Assembly: GCA_004794785.1 (NCBI GenBank)
Contig: SJOL01007155.1
Location: 458,732-522,731, forward strand
DNA length: 64,000 bases
From: Opisthorchis felineus
Lineage: Eukaryota; Platyhelminthes; Trematoda; Opisthorchiida; Opisthorchiidae
Reading direction: 5' to 3'
Both the position numbers and the translations under genes were made by a program. Positions 20,401 to 34,800 of this stretch are shown here, piece by piece. Each line of letters starts with the position of its first letter. Within the stretch, counting starts at the first letter, position 1. The notes beneath the pieces are model-generated. The model did no database searches and was not told the origin of the DNA. It was given only the letters and a program-made list of their open reading frames with translations.

Positions 20401-23400
20401 TTCTTGGACAATGTTGCTTTTGCGTCAAAATGTGTTGAATAAAAAGCGGGAAAGTTTAGCTTAGGCAGGCATGCCAAATTACTTTTGTTTGTAAGGAAGC
20501 GTACAACAGGAAAATATGAGATGTTGCACCGCTTTTTTTATTTATCCTGCTAAGGGAAAGCCATGAAGAGCCACCCAGCAAATGATCGCATTCAGAATCC
20601 GTTAGGATTCGCTCTCCTGGGTCAAGTTAGCTTACTACTGGTGGATATGGAAAGGCAATCCAGAGTGACTTCACGATGGACATCATCACTTGGGCCATCA
20701 ATATTTAATGAGAAAGGGTGATCTGTCTTGATATCTTCAAGGGTTGCAAACTAAGCTGCAAGGCCCACGGTAGCCTAGTGAATTATCATCTTCCTGACGA
20801 TGATATAGTCAAAGTCCTAATTCCCCAGTCTCGAACCAGATGTATCAACTTGATAATAATAATAAACCACGTTTTCAGCCCCACCAGCGTTTATTCCATT
20901 TGCAGATGCAGGGCGCACTTCAACATGTTCACTGTACTTTGGTCGTGAATTTAGCTAGCAGTTTATTTCTCCAACAGGCGTTTATTAGCCGGAAACCTTT
21001 TTTTTACTGTGTTACAACAGTTAAACGGTGGCGTTTCTGCTTGAATTTATTGCTTAACCTCGAAATTGTGTGATTCATTCATCACGTCTCCTAACAGGGG
21101 ACAAGATAACGCTAAAGACTATCCATCGTTGTGAGGCGTTTTTCAAGAAACACACGTTGAGTTTCTACACATACCTAGTTCCCTTATGCCCACATGCAAA
21201 CTGTTGCATTTTGTCAGTAACAGTCTAAGTCACTAGGCGCATCGGACACCTAGCATGGCATAAAACCTGTCGTAGAATGTCTGTGAAGTGGAGTGACTTA
21301 AGCATAACACAAAATCCATCGGAATAGTTTGTTTTTGATGTTCATAGTACCATACTACAGGTGATACTTGGCATTCCAGTACTGCAAGTTAAACATCACC
21401 AGGTTAGATCATAGAGGCATTAGTTTTGTAGAAAATATGTAGAGCATTCATTTGCACATATGTTGCTATGTATACCCTTTGATATGTTTTGCATACAGTG
21501 CAGTGGTAAACATCATTCGATTACCAGTTTTAGGACAGCTGTTCTTTGTCCTAATGCAGGCAAAACCTGCATCAGTGACAAGGCTGAAATGGAATTTTTA
21601 AGCAAACCTCAACTGGTAATCCCATAAATTTAAGAGATTTTGGAAGTCCACCATTTTCAGGAATCCAAAGGTGTGTAACCTCTGCGAAGATGTCAAAAGA
21701 GTTTCACTCAACTCCACTTCCCAGGAGGTACGTATCCTCCATGCAAACTGATCGAGATCGATTGTCCTTGTGCTTGTTGAATTCGTACGAGAGTCTCTTT
21801 TGTCTTGTGGCCTATTTTATTCTGAAGTATATCTCAGACTTGTTCCTTCCCAGCAAATAAATTGTGTCAAAACTTGAAAGTCCAGCTGGGGTGGTGTGAG
21901 TGAAAAACTGTTATGATGACCTTAAATGAAACTAAGGTCTGTTACAGGAGGGTGAAGCAGTTGTCAATGCAAGGGGTTGAAACTTACCACAAAGTGGCTT
22001 TCTGCCGTACCAATCCATTGAAAAGGAGAGCGATTTTTTTTACCGGATTTGGTACTTTTTCCACCTGTTTATTTTTCAGACCGACTGGCGTGAATTCCTC
22101 GTTTAACTTTAGGATCGGATCGGAAGTAAAAACCTACTGCATAATCAGCGCCCATCGTAAGACTGACGAAGGCCATAGCCAGCCGTCTTCTGACAAAGTG
22201 CTAACTGCAGTCAACAATTATACACTGCGCGCAGTTCATATCATTCCTTTCACATTCTGGTGTTCCGGAATGTGTTGTGCCTTAAGATTGCCTGCATGTG
22301 GTTATCTCCATTAAGTAAACTCCCAGGCATTCCTATTACTGTTCTTGTCCTTTACCTCAGGTTACCGGTATTAAACGCTGATAGCTTTGTTTAAGGGGCA
22401 CAAAAATTCAAACCCTAATGGCGGTCTCAACTTCAGCCGATTTCTGCTTCATCACATTCTGGTTGGATTTCCTCGTCTAGGGCAATGGATGCAGCGAAGG
22501 GCCCAGTTGGTCTAGACAAACCTTAAACCAAGTACCAAGGTCGATCTACTTGCTACTAGACAAGTAACATGTAAAAAGCTTTCTCTCCTATTGCGAACTG
22601 AATGATTCCTCTATCGCATGGATGTCAGTAGGACAAGGTGATTGCAAGTAGAAAAGTTAAGTTGAAGCCCCAAAAGTGGTGAGAGCGGTTGTGTACTATC
22701 TAGATTATTCATCGCTTCTATGAATGTCATTAAAACATGCTCTGATTGTGCTACTAATGTTTGTTTAACGTGGCTGAGGATGTTAGTATTCGCTCACCGT
22801 AATCTCAGGCTGGACATCCCCAATGAAGTAGATAGAATATTCAGATATTCAGTGGGCACTACCGTTGATTAGAGTGCACCGCCGGTACAAGCCCTTATTT
22901 TGATCCGGTCTAGTCCCATGCATCACATGCATTTAAATTAACTTACACAAGTCACAAGATTTGATAAGAATGTACCGCAAGGCTGTCACAGACAAATCTG
23001 TCCACATCTTGTGAATGAATGTTTCTGTTATTTACCGTCTACTGTTAGCTAAATCAGGGGCCAATTGGCCGTCTTCTAATCTTCAAAATGATTACTCTGT
23101 CCTTTCTTCAATACTATTTGGTTTTTGAATCGCTATTAAGTGGGACCCTCAAACCTTGTAGCGATAGTAAGCCGCAAGTCAATAAGTAAAATAACTCACC
23201 GTCAATGATTTATAGCGATTAACGGTTTTCGGGGTCCAGTCAACGATTGCCAGCTTACTGATACGTGCGCATAAGTACACGTTTAGTGAGCACGTGAGTG
23301 TGGTTAGAATAGTGAGTGCAACCATTGTGTTACTCTGGGACTTGAGGTCGCCATAAACTGCTCTTCAGTTCAAGCTCATATTATGTAGGCGTGATGCTGG

Positions 23401-24503
23401 TGGTTAGGTGTGCTGTCCGGAAGCCAGATCGGTGTGGTGTTTTGTAACAGCTATATGACAGTAGTATTCTGTCCTTCATTTGGTTAGCCCGATAGCTTAT
23501 GTCCTTGAAAACGTGCCACCGTATTGATTATCACTAATATATATAAGGTTGTTGTATTTAGATCGATAGATTATACTTCCAGGTGTAAAGTAATAATGAA
23601 CATTTATAAAAACGAGTGCTGGGTGTGCCTTAGTGGGTGTTAGATTAGTTCAAAACTGATTTTACTTTCTATAAATCATATAAATTGGTTTTACTGTGAC
23701 TTCACGGAGTCTACAGAGTTGAATTGCCTTCTTTTTCAAGCCCATTTAAGAGTCGAAGAAGAATGTTGTGAGCATCCTGGCATCATCGCTATGATTGTAC
23801 TAAGTGCACGTGGGAATTTATTACAATCCGGATGGACCCTACCGCACCAACTTTCTCTATTTCTGGGGAAAGAAAAATATTTAAAATACTGCTTCGCTCA
23901 ACCCCAGAAGCTCTGATAAGTTGTCAGTTAGCGATAGAGCACGTCTGCTACCTTATACCAGAAAATATAATGAAGCAAAGATTTGGAAAATATTTTTTTA
24001 ACTTTCACCACTTTATGTGTGACTTGAAAGCCTCTGTCAGGGTTCAATCAAGTTGAGGAGGGAAACGGACTTCATCTGGAATCAGGTTTGATCCATAGAC
24101 CTGTGGTTTACAATAATTTACCTAGATTTCCGCTTGCATTCGGTTGACAGAATCTACTGATCTGTGTGAACTTCTAAATCCTCAGAGAGTTGGGTTTGGA
24201 GAGGAAGGAGGTTAAGCGGATTTCCGTCGGTATGGTCTTTCCACTACAAATTGCTAAGACCCAAGCCGAATGGGTGGAATACTCCTGTTCAGTAATAACC
24301 GCACACCGCGCACATGGCTGATTGAGAACCTTTCTTCACATGTGCCCAATTCTACTCACACTCGGATACGTAGCGATTTCTACTGCGTTTGTCACCAGAA
24401 ACCGTCGTGCAAACCTCCAAACCGAGACTCAGAACTCTGTAGTCTCCAAGTCTTTTGTGTCCCGCATTTGCCCAGCGTTTGACTGATGTTCACCTTCGAT
24501 TCT
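17401..24503. other. Gene-free stretch
   Basis: No gene, tRNA or array recognised. The largest frame is 133 codons (21913-22314, plus) with no domain motif. Frames overlapping the foldback element are shadows of it. Confidence 0.45.
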
Positions 24504-24722
24504 CTAGGGCATGTTTATTTGCTTTCTGTGCTCACGGATTCCGGTGTGCAACCGCTCGGCTATTTGTCCTGTGTAGACATAATATATACTTTTTACATAA
24601 GTGCTGCATTCTGTTTTGTTTACGCAGTCTCTAGTCATATGAACCAAGAGGGCATGCCCAAAGTGAACCGCTACTGGGTGCAAAAATAACCTCTTTTTGG
24701 ATGGTACCCCAATGTTTGCCAT
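24504..24722 (-). pseudogene. Penelope-like element remnant: GIY-YIG endonuclease piece
   Basis: The minus-strand frame contains SIYYVYTGQIAERLHTGIRE followed by HRKQIN (residues about 45-70). This matches the GIY-YIG nuclease pattern of Penelope retroelements: the first Tyr pair, YTG in place of YIG, then a conserved Arg and an EH pair at the expected spacing. A cysteine-rich stretch (DCVNKTEC, 32-39) lies just before it, as in Penelope proteins. The frame stops soon after, and no reverse transcriptase is recognisable next to it, so it is a short dead fragment. Confidence 0.5.
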
Positions 24723-27700
24723 ATTTGATACTTGTGTTTTGCACGGGGTGACGGGTGTTCAAGCCCGCTCTTTGTTGAATCTTCGTACTGGGGCCAATAA
24801 CCGCTCGAGCCGCTACTCATTTTAAATCGTCCTTGAACTTGCTTTTTGATTTCACGTTCGATTGCTAATCAGCTGGCCTCATCAGCGCAGTACTTCGGCT
24901 TCACTAACCTATCTAGCATACACTACCTTAGAACAGACAATCTAGCAATTTAAAACCACGCAAGTGCCCGGCAGTTCCAGGTAAATGGTATAACGTAGAC
25001 CCTCAAATTTACAACGAGCAGCTCTAACCCACTTGTTAGGACAGTGGATTCCGTCAGGAACACCCGGGAGGAACGTTCGACTGGATTACTTTAAACGAGG
25101 AGCTTTTTAGCATAAATATCATGAGCAAAAACATAAGACTTGCGAACAGAAAAGACGTCGCCTAGAAACCATGTATTTCTGCTTCTTGACTTCATCTGAG
25201 TAAAGTAACTTTACTGATGACGTCAATCAGGGCGCACATTTGTGAACGCTTAGTAGGCACCCTGATGGTTTTGAAAGCTGCACGCGGATGCCGCTGACCC
25301 TGTGGTCAGTTAGAAATGATGAAAGTTTCTTTACATCAAGGTAGCAGCCTGCTTGCGCACAAAATATAAGCTACAGCGAGACAGGAGGAACGAAGCAAAA
25401 ATTAGACAAACATTATTAAGATTACTTATCCTCGTGCGGAGGAGGATTGTTCGGCATTGTTAGCGGAACGGCCAATTTGTTTCCTGATATCTTGAGCCCT
25501 CGATCAACTCAGCATTTTCACATTTTCAAAACACTCAGTGCAGTTTTCTGAGGACTTGCGGTCATTCAAACCGCATGATAAAATGTCGCCAAAGGCTATT
25601 ACTGCATTCCGAACAAAGTGCAAGTTTAGGGTAAATGACGCCACATATTATTTCTCACCAAAAGACAATTCTCAATGAACTACACGTGGCTTGTTCTTTC
25701 AAAGTCCGTCGTTTTTTCAGAGTTTCACCAGTTCAACTATCAAACCAAGTGGTCCATTCAGGTGTATAAACACCTTGTCATTATGCCCCACAATTTCTGC
25801 ACGGATTTGTATCCTTGTCTATGTGCAACACAATCTGCAAATCAAAGATTCGGACGAGAAGAGATGACTGCATTATTTCTACGTTGAGAATCGGACCACT
25901 GTTATGACAACACAGCTAGTTGCGGTACTCAAATACTTCCGCTTTGCAGTGTCGGACACGGCAATTGGTAAGCCCTTGTTTTCGGATCCTTATCTATAAC
26001 GATCAGCCAGAACAAGTTCACTGAAATTTTCGACTACCAGAATTTCGCCCCAGTACGTGCGCTGCGTACTCCAAATTACTCCGCAAACGACAATGTGGAT
26101 TTCTATACCACCTCTCAAAGAAGTCCAACCAGCCGCTGTATAGATAATAGAGCTCAGACTTAATTACTTGTCATAATAGAGAACACTACAGTTGTGGTCT
26201 TGAAGCATCACTAATTGAGCGTTGCGTATGGCGAACACAGCCCGAGAAGGGGTGTTGCTTAACTAGTGGAAGTGCCCTTATGGGTGTTTCGTGTCTTCAT
26301 GAGACGTAAAATGCTACCTTAGGAGTTCGGTGCGTAATAAATCTAAAAGTAAATATAAATGTGGTGAACAGGTTTTCTGACACATGCTGAAACTGTGACT
26401 GTCCCAATTTGAAAAAAAATTCATGGAAAATGGGTGAGCTCAATGACCTTTTGTAAACGAGCATTTTAGGAATGATGGAAGTGCATGTTAAAAACGTCAC
26501 ACTGGATGTACACAATGCCAGCGTGTGAAAATCAACACAGGCCTATAAGGTGCATCATGAACTGACATCGTCTATTCCAGTTTAGCCTGTAGGCTGCGAT
26601 TTGTTCGGAATACAATCCTGAGTCATATTGCTTTAGATCAAGTGTTCCAAAAAATACAAATTCCGTGAGGATGGCATATCACCAAATTTGCATAATGTTA
26701 CTGCGGGTTTGGTAATTAACACAAAATCTTCCTCCCGAAAAGGACTATAGTGGAACCAAAAAGGGAAGAACCTTTGAACACAACTGCAAGTTGTCGAAGT
26801 GGAGATGAAATGATATCAGAGATAAAATCTTTCAGTGCTGAACGTAAGTAACCCACATATCCAAAGAATGTAAGTGAAATAGCTCGTCTTGCTTAACTGC
26901 GGGTCAACATGCTTGTAAATGGAACCTGTACCACGTAGTGGACAGGGACTTGAGAATGGAATTTTTGGTGATGCATCAAACACACTTGTGTTCGACTTGC
27001 AGAATGATGAAAGTAACTTAAACAGTAGGTGTACTTTGAAATTAAGATAGACCACTTGTCGAAAAAGTTAAAACCTTTCGGAATCTACGATAGAGATTGA
27101 AATAACAATCAAGCCAATCAGTGTACCATAAACAGAGAACGGATATTGTACATGAAATACCCGAAATACGCACTGATAGGCTTCTTGGAATTTTGAAGTT
27201 AGTGGAACGCAGACTAGTTGTAGGCCCTAACTACCATACCGGGAAAATATGTATACTGATGCTGACGGTACGGTGGTTATTATTTTTTGTGAAGATTAGT
27301 TTCTGCAAGGCATTTTGTAATTATTTCTTAAACTTTTTAAACAAAACCAAAAATAATGCGCAGGATTTGGTATGCTTACCTGGAGCGAAAGCGATTTTAC
27401 TACTGAAGCCATAAATATAAATGGTGCAAACTAAATTGGCCCAAGTCGTGTCCACATATGGAATCCGTTGTTACAGGAACAAAGCTTACGTCACAAAAAC
27501 CCACCATAACGACCAGAAAGTATCCGCTGCGTTACTTCGCTGATCTACAAGACCTGTTAAAGAAATTCTCTTGACAGAGGTGAGGATGCAACAATGAAGC
27601 CTGCACTTCTGCAACTAAAGACACCCTGAAGCATTGAGGAACTCCTCTGTCGTGGAGCTAACTCGTCACCAGAGAGCTTCCAGATCAGTCGACGTCACAA

Positions 27701-28218
27701 AATTTCCATTGATATCTCGAGGCAGGACACCACGGAGGAAAAAGCTTTCATTTCTAAGGTTTTCACATGGGTATACTAATATTTAGATTTGATGCTTGCC
27801 CTTCATCAAGACCTCTACGGGAGACTAAGCAACTGAACATCAACAAGTAAACCAAAGAATCGTGCGGACCTCATGAGTAGATGCTTAACATTTTGCTGCT
27901 TCAAACTCAACAAAGAGGCTGGATAGATAGCCGTTAGGTAACAAGTGTACACTCAGAAGTGAAACCCAAATTGTTGGACCTGTCCTTTATTGCAGTATGT
28001 ATTATAACCATCTAATCTGAAGGTCCCATTTACTATTATGCTTCTTGTCACTAATGTGATGCGTTTCCTCACTAAAGAGAAATGGTGTTTACACCAAGTT
28101 CACGATAACTTAAAGATTTCATCGACTTTCTTCTCGACACTTAACGAACGCTTTAATTGATCGACTAGTACGTTGAAATATTGATTGCTAGTGTGCGTCA
28201 CTTGGTCTTAAGCTGTTC
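24723..28218. other. Gene-free stretch
   Basis: No gene recognised. A B-box-like GGTGTTCAAGCCC at 24752-24764 has no A box. Open frames are at most 97 codons and without motif. Confidence 0.45.
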
Positions 28219-28345
28219 GCCGACCTTGGTTATTTGCTCGCAGACGTCTCGTCACTAACCGTGGGGACACACCCAACCGCGCAGTGGTGATGCTCCGGCA
28301 TTTGACGACGAAGCGTCTGCAAGCAAATTGCTAAACCCCAACAGC
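28219..28345. repeat. Inverted repeat with two decayed Penelope-type hammerheads
   Basis: Left arm ATTTGCTCGCAGACGTCTCG (28232-28251, continuing to TC) and right arm CGAAGCGTCTGCAAGCAAAT (28309-28328) are inverted copies of about 24 bases with few mismatches, around a 50-base centre. Read outward, the arms give GACGAGACGTCTGCGAGCAA (minus) and GACGAAGCGTCTGCAAGCAA (plus), each a single A-to-G change from GACGAAACGTCTGC, the 3' half of hammerheads known from Penelope terminal repeats. On the plus strand GGTGATGCTCCGGCATT (28286-28302) stands where CTGATGAGTCC and the stem II loop are expected. Both are too mutated to be active. Confidence 0.5.
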
Positions 28346-31300
28346 CGCGTGATCCACAACCAACAGCGACTTTGGAGAATCTGAAAACAAGTTAGTTCCG
28401 ACAACCGAGAAGGAAGGTGAGATCAGACTACAGATCCATCTAGTGACCTGTCGTGAAAACAGGTTTACCAGCTATAGGGTAGTAATGAACCGATATGAAC
28501 CAGTTTCCGTCGTTCAGCCGCATCATTTGAATTATTTTAAGGATGAGGCTCTTGCAAAAGACAGGACGGCACTGTGCGTCCCTTTCCAAGGTTTATATCA
28601 CGCAACCAGTATAATAACTGACCGGTAGTTGAAGTGTTTCGTCGCAATAAGCACAGTCTTTGTGCATCAAATAGGCGGCGTGGAGACTTATTTGTAGGTG
28701 GCAAAGACATTAACTGCGCCACAGAGAACATGGTGTGTCTGCACCTGGTCTTTAACCTGGTCTTTTTCCGTATGTTATGAAACTTATCCGCCATGATGCA
28801 TTTTGCCACGAGGTGCCATATAGTCCGTAAATGGCACAACAATTTACCTGCTACAAGTGTTCGAATATCAAGGTAAGAGTTCACGTGCTCGTAAGCCGTG
28901 GGATGTGAAAGACTGTTTGAAAAATAATTTTCATTTTCCTCTACGGATGAGATATAGGAAAGAATACTTTAACTCAGTTTGTGTCGTTCTTGAAGATGTC
29001 CTCAGAAACTTCGCCGTTTTTTTTATTTGACAGATTTTAAGTCGAGATATACACATGTGAATTTTGTTTGTGAACCATACAGATCTCTGTGTTGCGAATA
29101 AATGGCGGTCACATAACTTCAATGTGCTACTATACTGGTTTTGCTTGATAGAGAAATGGTAAACTCTGGCCGCCTAACCCGGTAAATATACCGACTGCTG
29201 TTTTGATGTGAGTATACGTTTTTTATTCCTAGAATACTAATCTAGTGTTTTGACTTTTTAGCAATGGACAGAATTCTTTATGTACCCTGCACTTCGAAGG
29301 AAAGTGCCGGATAAATATCTTACTGGAAAAATCATTCTCACACCTCAAACGATACTAAATATAGCGAGGACTTGCCTCGTTAAATGCATCCGTTTCAGGA
29401 AAAAACCGTGGTACATCCCAAAAAGGACCAATTTTCTGGGCCAGTTCAACTAATCTTTTGTTTGAAGGTGGTCTTTATTTAGAGGGATCGACTGAGTCTC
29501 AAAGTTTTTGGATCATTTGAATGGCTCTTCTTTCATGTGATTATTTTCTAAAGGAATTTCCAATTGACCTGTACCGTAACAGTAATCGAAGAACATGCCA
29601 GGATTTTGGGGTATTCATCACATATGTTTTTGTAGTTGTAGTTTGTAGTTGAAACACATTTTTCCTGATGCGCTCGCATTCAATACCGAATGGAGCTCTA
29701 AACGACAGCATAACTTCATACTACGAAAAATACCAAAAGTGATATGTCAGTTTTTAGTGACACTCTGCGTCTAGAGGCTTCTAAATGACAGCAATTGTAG
29801 TTATTGGAAAAGCAACATGCGTCAGTCAAAGCATTTGGTATGTTTTAACTCTCCCAGCCTGTGGTTGGAAGGTCGGTATCCTGACTACTATTGTTTCAAA
29901 AAAGATCTTGTGAAAAAACCTTAATGGATCTTATAACATCTTGTCTACTTTGATATCTCTCAATTTGAGTGCTTTTGTACTCAGCACCAAACTGCCACGC
30001 TGTTAGGTGGGCTCCCAAACGGACTTCGCCAGCCCGGCGCTATTCGCGATCTACACAATAGGGAAAATCCAGCACATAATTCAGGCAGGCCATTCATTAA
30101 GGCTCTGCGAGTGTTAGTAGAGAGATTCGATAGACTTCGCCGAGTGAGCTCTATGGGCTGTAAGGCAAATTTACGACATATTCAGGGTTTAACTTCAGAC
30201 TATTTCACCCAAAAGCTTTCAAATAACTCATCTTTACTAACACTAAACGATTCAACCAGAAAGGACACTTAATTGTTAGTCTTAGCCTAACAGTATGTTA
30301 GCCACAGAGGACGCTCCAGGAGACTACAAGGATGAGTCGGTAGATGCGGAACCTATAAACATGTATAGTGCTCGTGGCAGTGCACAACCACGAGACACCT
30401 GGGAACAAAAATGGCCATGGTGTTCATTCTGAACTACGAATTACAGCTTTTGACTTCGAGGCGAATGTTTCTTATTCAAGGCGAGTGCAAAGCTGAACAC
30501 AGCTGCAATAAATTCCCGGAAATACCAAAACCCTAGATGACTGGATTGGTTGCATGGTTGCTCATGTGATGATTGAACTAGAGTTTTTCTTGATTCCACA
30601 GTAGGTTAGAAAGATGCCTCGCAAAAACTATCTATCTGGTTTGATCATCGCCTAGTGTGGCCTAAGGCAACATGTTATAATTCGGCACGTTCTGTATTTT
30701 CCGGCGGCAGAATAAGCAACCTCCCGAGCTGCCATAATCTTGCAAACCAAACAGAGCCCCCTACAGGATGCCGCCAAAAAAAATAACCTCTTAGAAGATG
30801 CAGAGAGACGCACTACTGCAGGCATTTACATTCACTGCAGAATGCTGTTTGATCCCAATTCAAAATAGCTTAATATTATGGCAACCGTTAAGTGGGGTGT
30901 TATCATGTCTCATGAAATATCATTTGAACAAGGCTGCTGGAAACCCAGCGGATCAGAACGGAAACTAGTGGATGTGATAACTAATCCAAGCACAATTCAT
31001 GCTAGTAACCGTTTCAGTCAGCGTCCCGTGGATGAGGCTGTGCTCCGTTTCATAGGGAGAACCAAGGGGGAAGTGTTGGTTAGCTTTCCGGAATGCAGTT
31101 GACGGAATGAACGGGTTGATAACAAATTTGTTGGTTGAAACAATCCTGTGAATGGCGGAATTTCATCGTTTGTACATGTGCGGGCGTGTTCATTTGGTGG
31201 GACACCACTTGGCCGGGGTGGATGAGCCAAGTTACCCTTCTCATCATTCGACAGAAGTTGTTTCTCTTGTCAACCCCCGGTAATACTTAAGTTCAAACGG

Positions 31301-31740
31301 CACTGTTACGACCTCAGGCGACCGACAAAATGCATGTGGAAGCTGAGTGCTACCACACAAACTTGTTTCAGATGATGTTCCGCAAACCTCAAACTGGGTG
31401 CTGCCAACACATGAGCTCAGCAGGGCTGGTAACTTCTCAAGACACCTGATCGATAAGTTTTGGAAAATGTGCACAATCCCTAAAAAATTTGGCCATATGT
31501 ATGAAGATTTGGCCGATGTCTATAGATGCTGTTGTAACGGAAACCTTTTATCCACTACGCTAAACCCAAAAATGTCCTTGTCTTTAAAATCTGTGAAGTT
31601 CCATGTCTTGAGGTGAAGGATCAATTTTAAAAATAATAAAATCCTGTTTGCTTCAAGAAGATTCTTAGATAGTTAGGTTCTTTATTATCATTTGATATCA
31701 GAGACTGGGTTATTGTTACTTTGTGCAGTCTCGACAAAGT
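28346..31740. other. Gene-free stretch
   Basis: No gene or repeat recognised. The longest frame is 115 codons (28537-28884, minus) with no motif. Several short runs of A or T only. Confidence 0.45.
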
Positions 31741-31744
31741 TTAT

Positions 31745-31825
31745 TATCGGAGGGATCTAAAAACTATCGTATAATCCTTGGTTCCTGAAACGTTAGCTAT
31801 CCACTTGAGCTATGTGATGGACCGG
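31745..31825 (-). mobile_element. tRNA-like SINE head or tRNA pseudogene
   Basis: Minus strand: an exact A box TAGCTCAAGTGG followed by ATAGCTAACG (rc of 31812-31791), then about 30 bases later GTTTTTAGATCCCTCC (31764-31749), a decayed B box. Length and order fit a tRNA body, but the T arm is broken and the acceptor ends do not pair, so no functional tRNA is claimed. Confidence 0.5.
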
Positions 31826-34800
31826 GCTTTTCTTCAATGGTTAACGTTTCCGTAATTTAATGAATATGCAAGGAATGCGAACTGTGCTTTTCACAGTGTA
31901 GCAGCGATTTAGAATTATTCGCGTTTTCAAATCAACTCCAAAAAATCTATTCGTTCGTCATATTCTACTCCTCTAGTCTGTAATATATCTACATTGGTCA
32001 TACGGAATTCACCTGAAAATTCCTTGGGCCAAAATAGAGTTTAAAAAGACTAAATTGCCTCCTGATGAATAAATTTTGATTCCATGGAATCTCTAAATGC
32101 TTGATTTGATCATGTCTACTTGCGGCTATATCTATACAAAGCTTGTCTGAGAAACTGTCCACGTTCATTAATTCCCCCCAATCCTGGCATGGGGACATAT
32201 GCATTTGCTCGTAAACCCACCTCTTCGGAGTTCAAAATCGGCTTGAGTAGCAATCGAGATTTGGTTCATCCTGTGTTAATTTCTGTATGAGCACGATTTG
32301 TATGGAGGCGTCCCCTGACTTCTGTAATATTACACCACTCCAACATAGTCTATGCAGCCTTCCTTGCAACCCGATAGACCTCCTGACCGGTGAAAAGTCG
32401 AATAAGTCGAAATGCGACCAGGGTTGGGTAGTATGTCTACTTCATTAGTTTTATGTCCTTGAAACATAAATGAAACATTAGCCACAGCTTCACTGTCTTG
32501 CCAATAAAGTCTGCTCTTGGGACGTGATAACATACCAGATTATGAAAAGGCAGGCTCTCAGAGAGTTTCACCAGGTTCAGTATGGAATGCCGAATAACGA
32601 AACATTCAGCTGGTAACATAGGGAGAAACCCATTCATGTGATTCTCCGCTCAAAGCTGATTTGCTTGCGGACTCGATTGACGATCCTATTAGATTTTGAA
32701 TAGAAAGTGTCCTGGAGCTATATCCTGGTTCTTGTTCTTGACGAAGGGCTTGATGGACCCTAATACCAAATATAGAGTGCCCGTCCACACCCAGAATAAT
32801 TCAGTTGAGGCAGTTTCTGGCTACTGTGCAGTTGAGTACTTTGGATGCACACCCGTTACTCAGAAAGCTAATCTAAAAAAAGAACCCACGCTGGTTTAGA
32901 TCCGAAAAGGGAAAGGACATTGCCATTTCCATTGCACAAAGTCTAGCCGATAATAACCAAGTGCTGAATACAAACCAAGCCCTTCAGCCAGCCCTTCTAC
33001 GAAGCACCATCTAACCAACTCAAGACGGTCTAACGTCAGACAGTCGCAGTAGCTGATCTAGTTGCCTACAGACTGCTTGATCTGATTCTCTAGAATCAAA
33101 GCGTTTTGTACGCAAGCTATACTTGCCGTGTTAAACTACTGCTCGAAGCACGTGCGTCTGTCACTGTGCACACAGCAGCAGACACACCCACGTCAGTGTT
33201 TAGGGCAGAAACAGCTATAGGTTGCCGTATTGTTGTCCTGAACTCAGGTATTTTGTGTTAGATTGCCAATCGGGTCATTTATTCCTTTATGTGCACTCAT
33301 ATTCGTTCAGTTAATATGCAGCGCAAACTTAGACTTGTAATGACTCGATAAGGGTCCCACGAGGAGCCTGTTCCTATATTCGTCTTGCTCGTGATACAAG
33401 ATGGCAGCAACTTGGCTAATCACTATTGTGATTATGCGCTGCGTAGGGCAGCACTTGCCTTTGACACTTTATTCAAGTGAAATCTCGATACCGTAGCATA
33501 TAAATGATTAGGCGAAAACGTCTAAATCCTAACGTACTAAATTTGTTTCCTAGCCCTTGGTGATCATTGGTTTGGCTTACTCGTGATCAAAGTTATAAGC
33601 TGATCACCCTATCAAATTACCTCGCTGGTCCACTTCAAAATTTTAAACATAAGGGCATAGCTGCAAAGCACGAAGCAATTTGCGTCCACTTTAATCTCAT
33701 TTCGAATGTCCCTGTGATTCACTTAAGACCACAAAAAGAGCCTCGTATTCGAAGTTCGCCAATACTGAAATTCATCACTAGCGCTTGTTTGCACTCAAGC
33801 AGGGATCTTATTCCTGGACAACTGACATGCGTTACCGAGCCTACAACAGTGTAAGCCCAAGGTCAGTGTGCCCAAGCAAGCTAATAAATTCGTTCGAAGT
33901 ATAGACGTAGTTGCTTGTTCAGACGCTATATGCCTGAACGTTTGACATGCGCTGATAGAGGCGTGGCGGGCATCCTCTCTTACAGGTTGGTCGGGAATCG
34001 CATGTCGTTATAGGTAACAATGTCTATGGTTTATATGCCTTCTCACAGCAAATTCAAGTACACTACTGTCCACTCTGTCGCGGAATAGTCAAATTAATTG
34101 TGGTAGTTCACAGGCAAGATGTGAATGCCCTCTCTGTAGAGAAAGCATTCATTCACAAAATAAAACAACACTGATCCCAAAGCGAGCATGGAGTACACAA
34201 ATACGCTTCAAGCCTAACTTACCTACTCAAAGAAAGTCAAAAGGTTTTTGGAGAATGACAAGTAAAACCAGATGTTTATTGACCATTTCGTAAACAGTAT
34301 AAACACTCGGATCGATAAAATTTGTTTGAACACATGTACACACACATTTGCACATTTACACTTCGGAATATTTATTAAGGCAAGCCTTAACAGCTAAAAG
34401 AAGCAGCGTGCTAGATCTAAACTTTCTTAATCACAGCTCGGAATTTCAAAAAGGACGCTTCCGATACTCATATAGACGCTTAGGCGACAATACGTTTGGA
34501 GGTTACATCATCCTAAATGTAGCAACGCATCTAGAACTTTAGAAAGTTGGTGGTAAGAAATGCTCGTTTGAAACCACTGTCAGGTCAGTCTTTTTATCCT
34601 TTTTGGCGGAATTTCGAATACATACCTACCACTAATTAATCCAGTCGCGATGTGGAGGAAGAATAAAAGACGCAGTACCGTACTCTATCGTTCACAATGT
34701 AATGTGTCCTTAATAATCCAGTGCCTTTCACTCTGGATTAATTTGAGTGTCCAGCTCAGTTGTATTAATCAGCAGAAGACCGGTATAATCTACCGTCTCA

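Noticed and set aside
21913..22314. 133-codon plus-strand frame
   Set aside because: No recognisable motif; length within chance expectation.
24745..24770. B-box-like GGTGTTCAAGCCC
   Set aside because: No A box upstream and no cloverleaf; probably chance or a minor repeat relic.
25213..25240. CTGATGACGTC followed by GGGCGCAC
   Set aside because: CTGATGA is present but no GAAA follows at hammerhead spacing.
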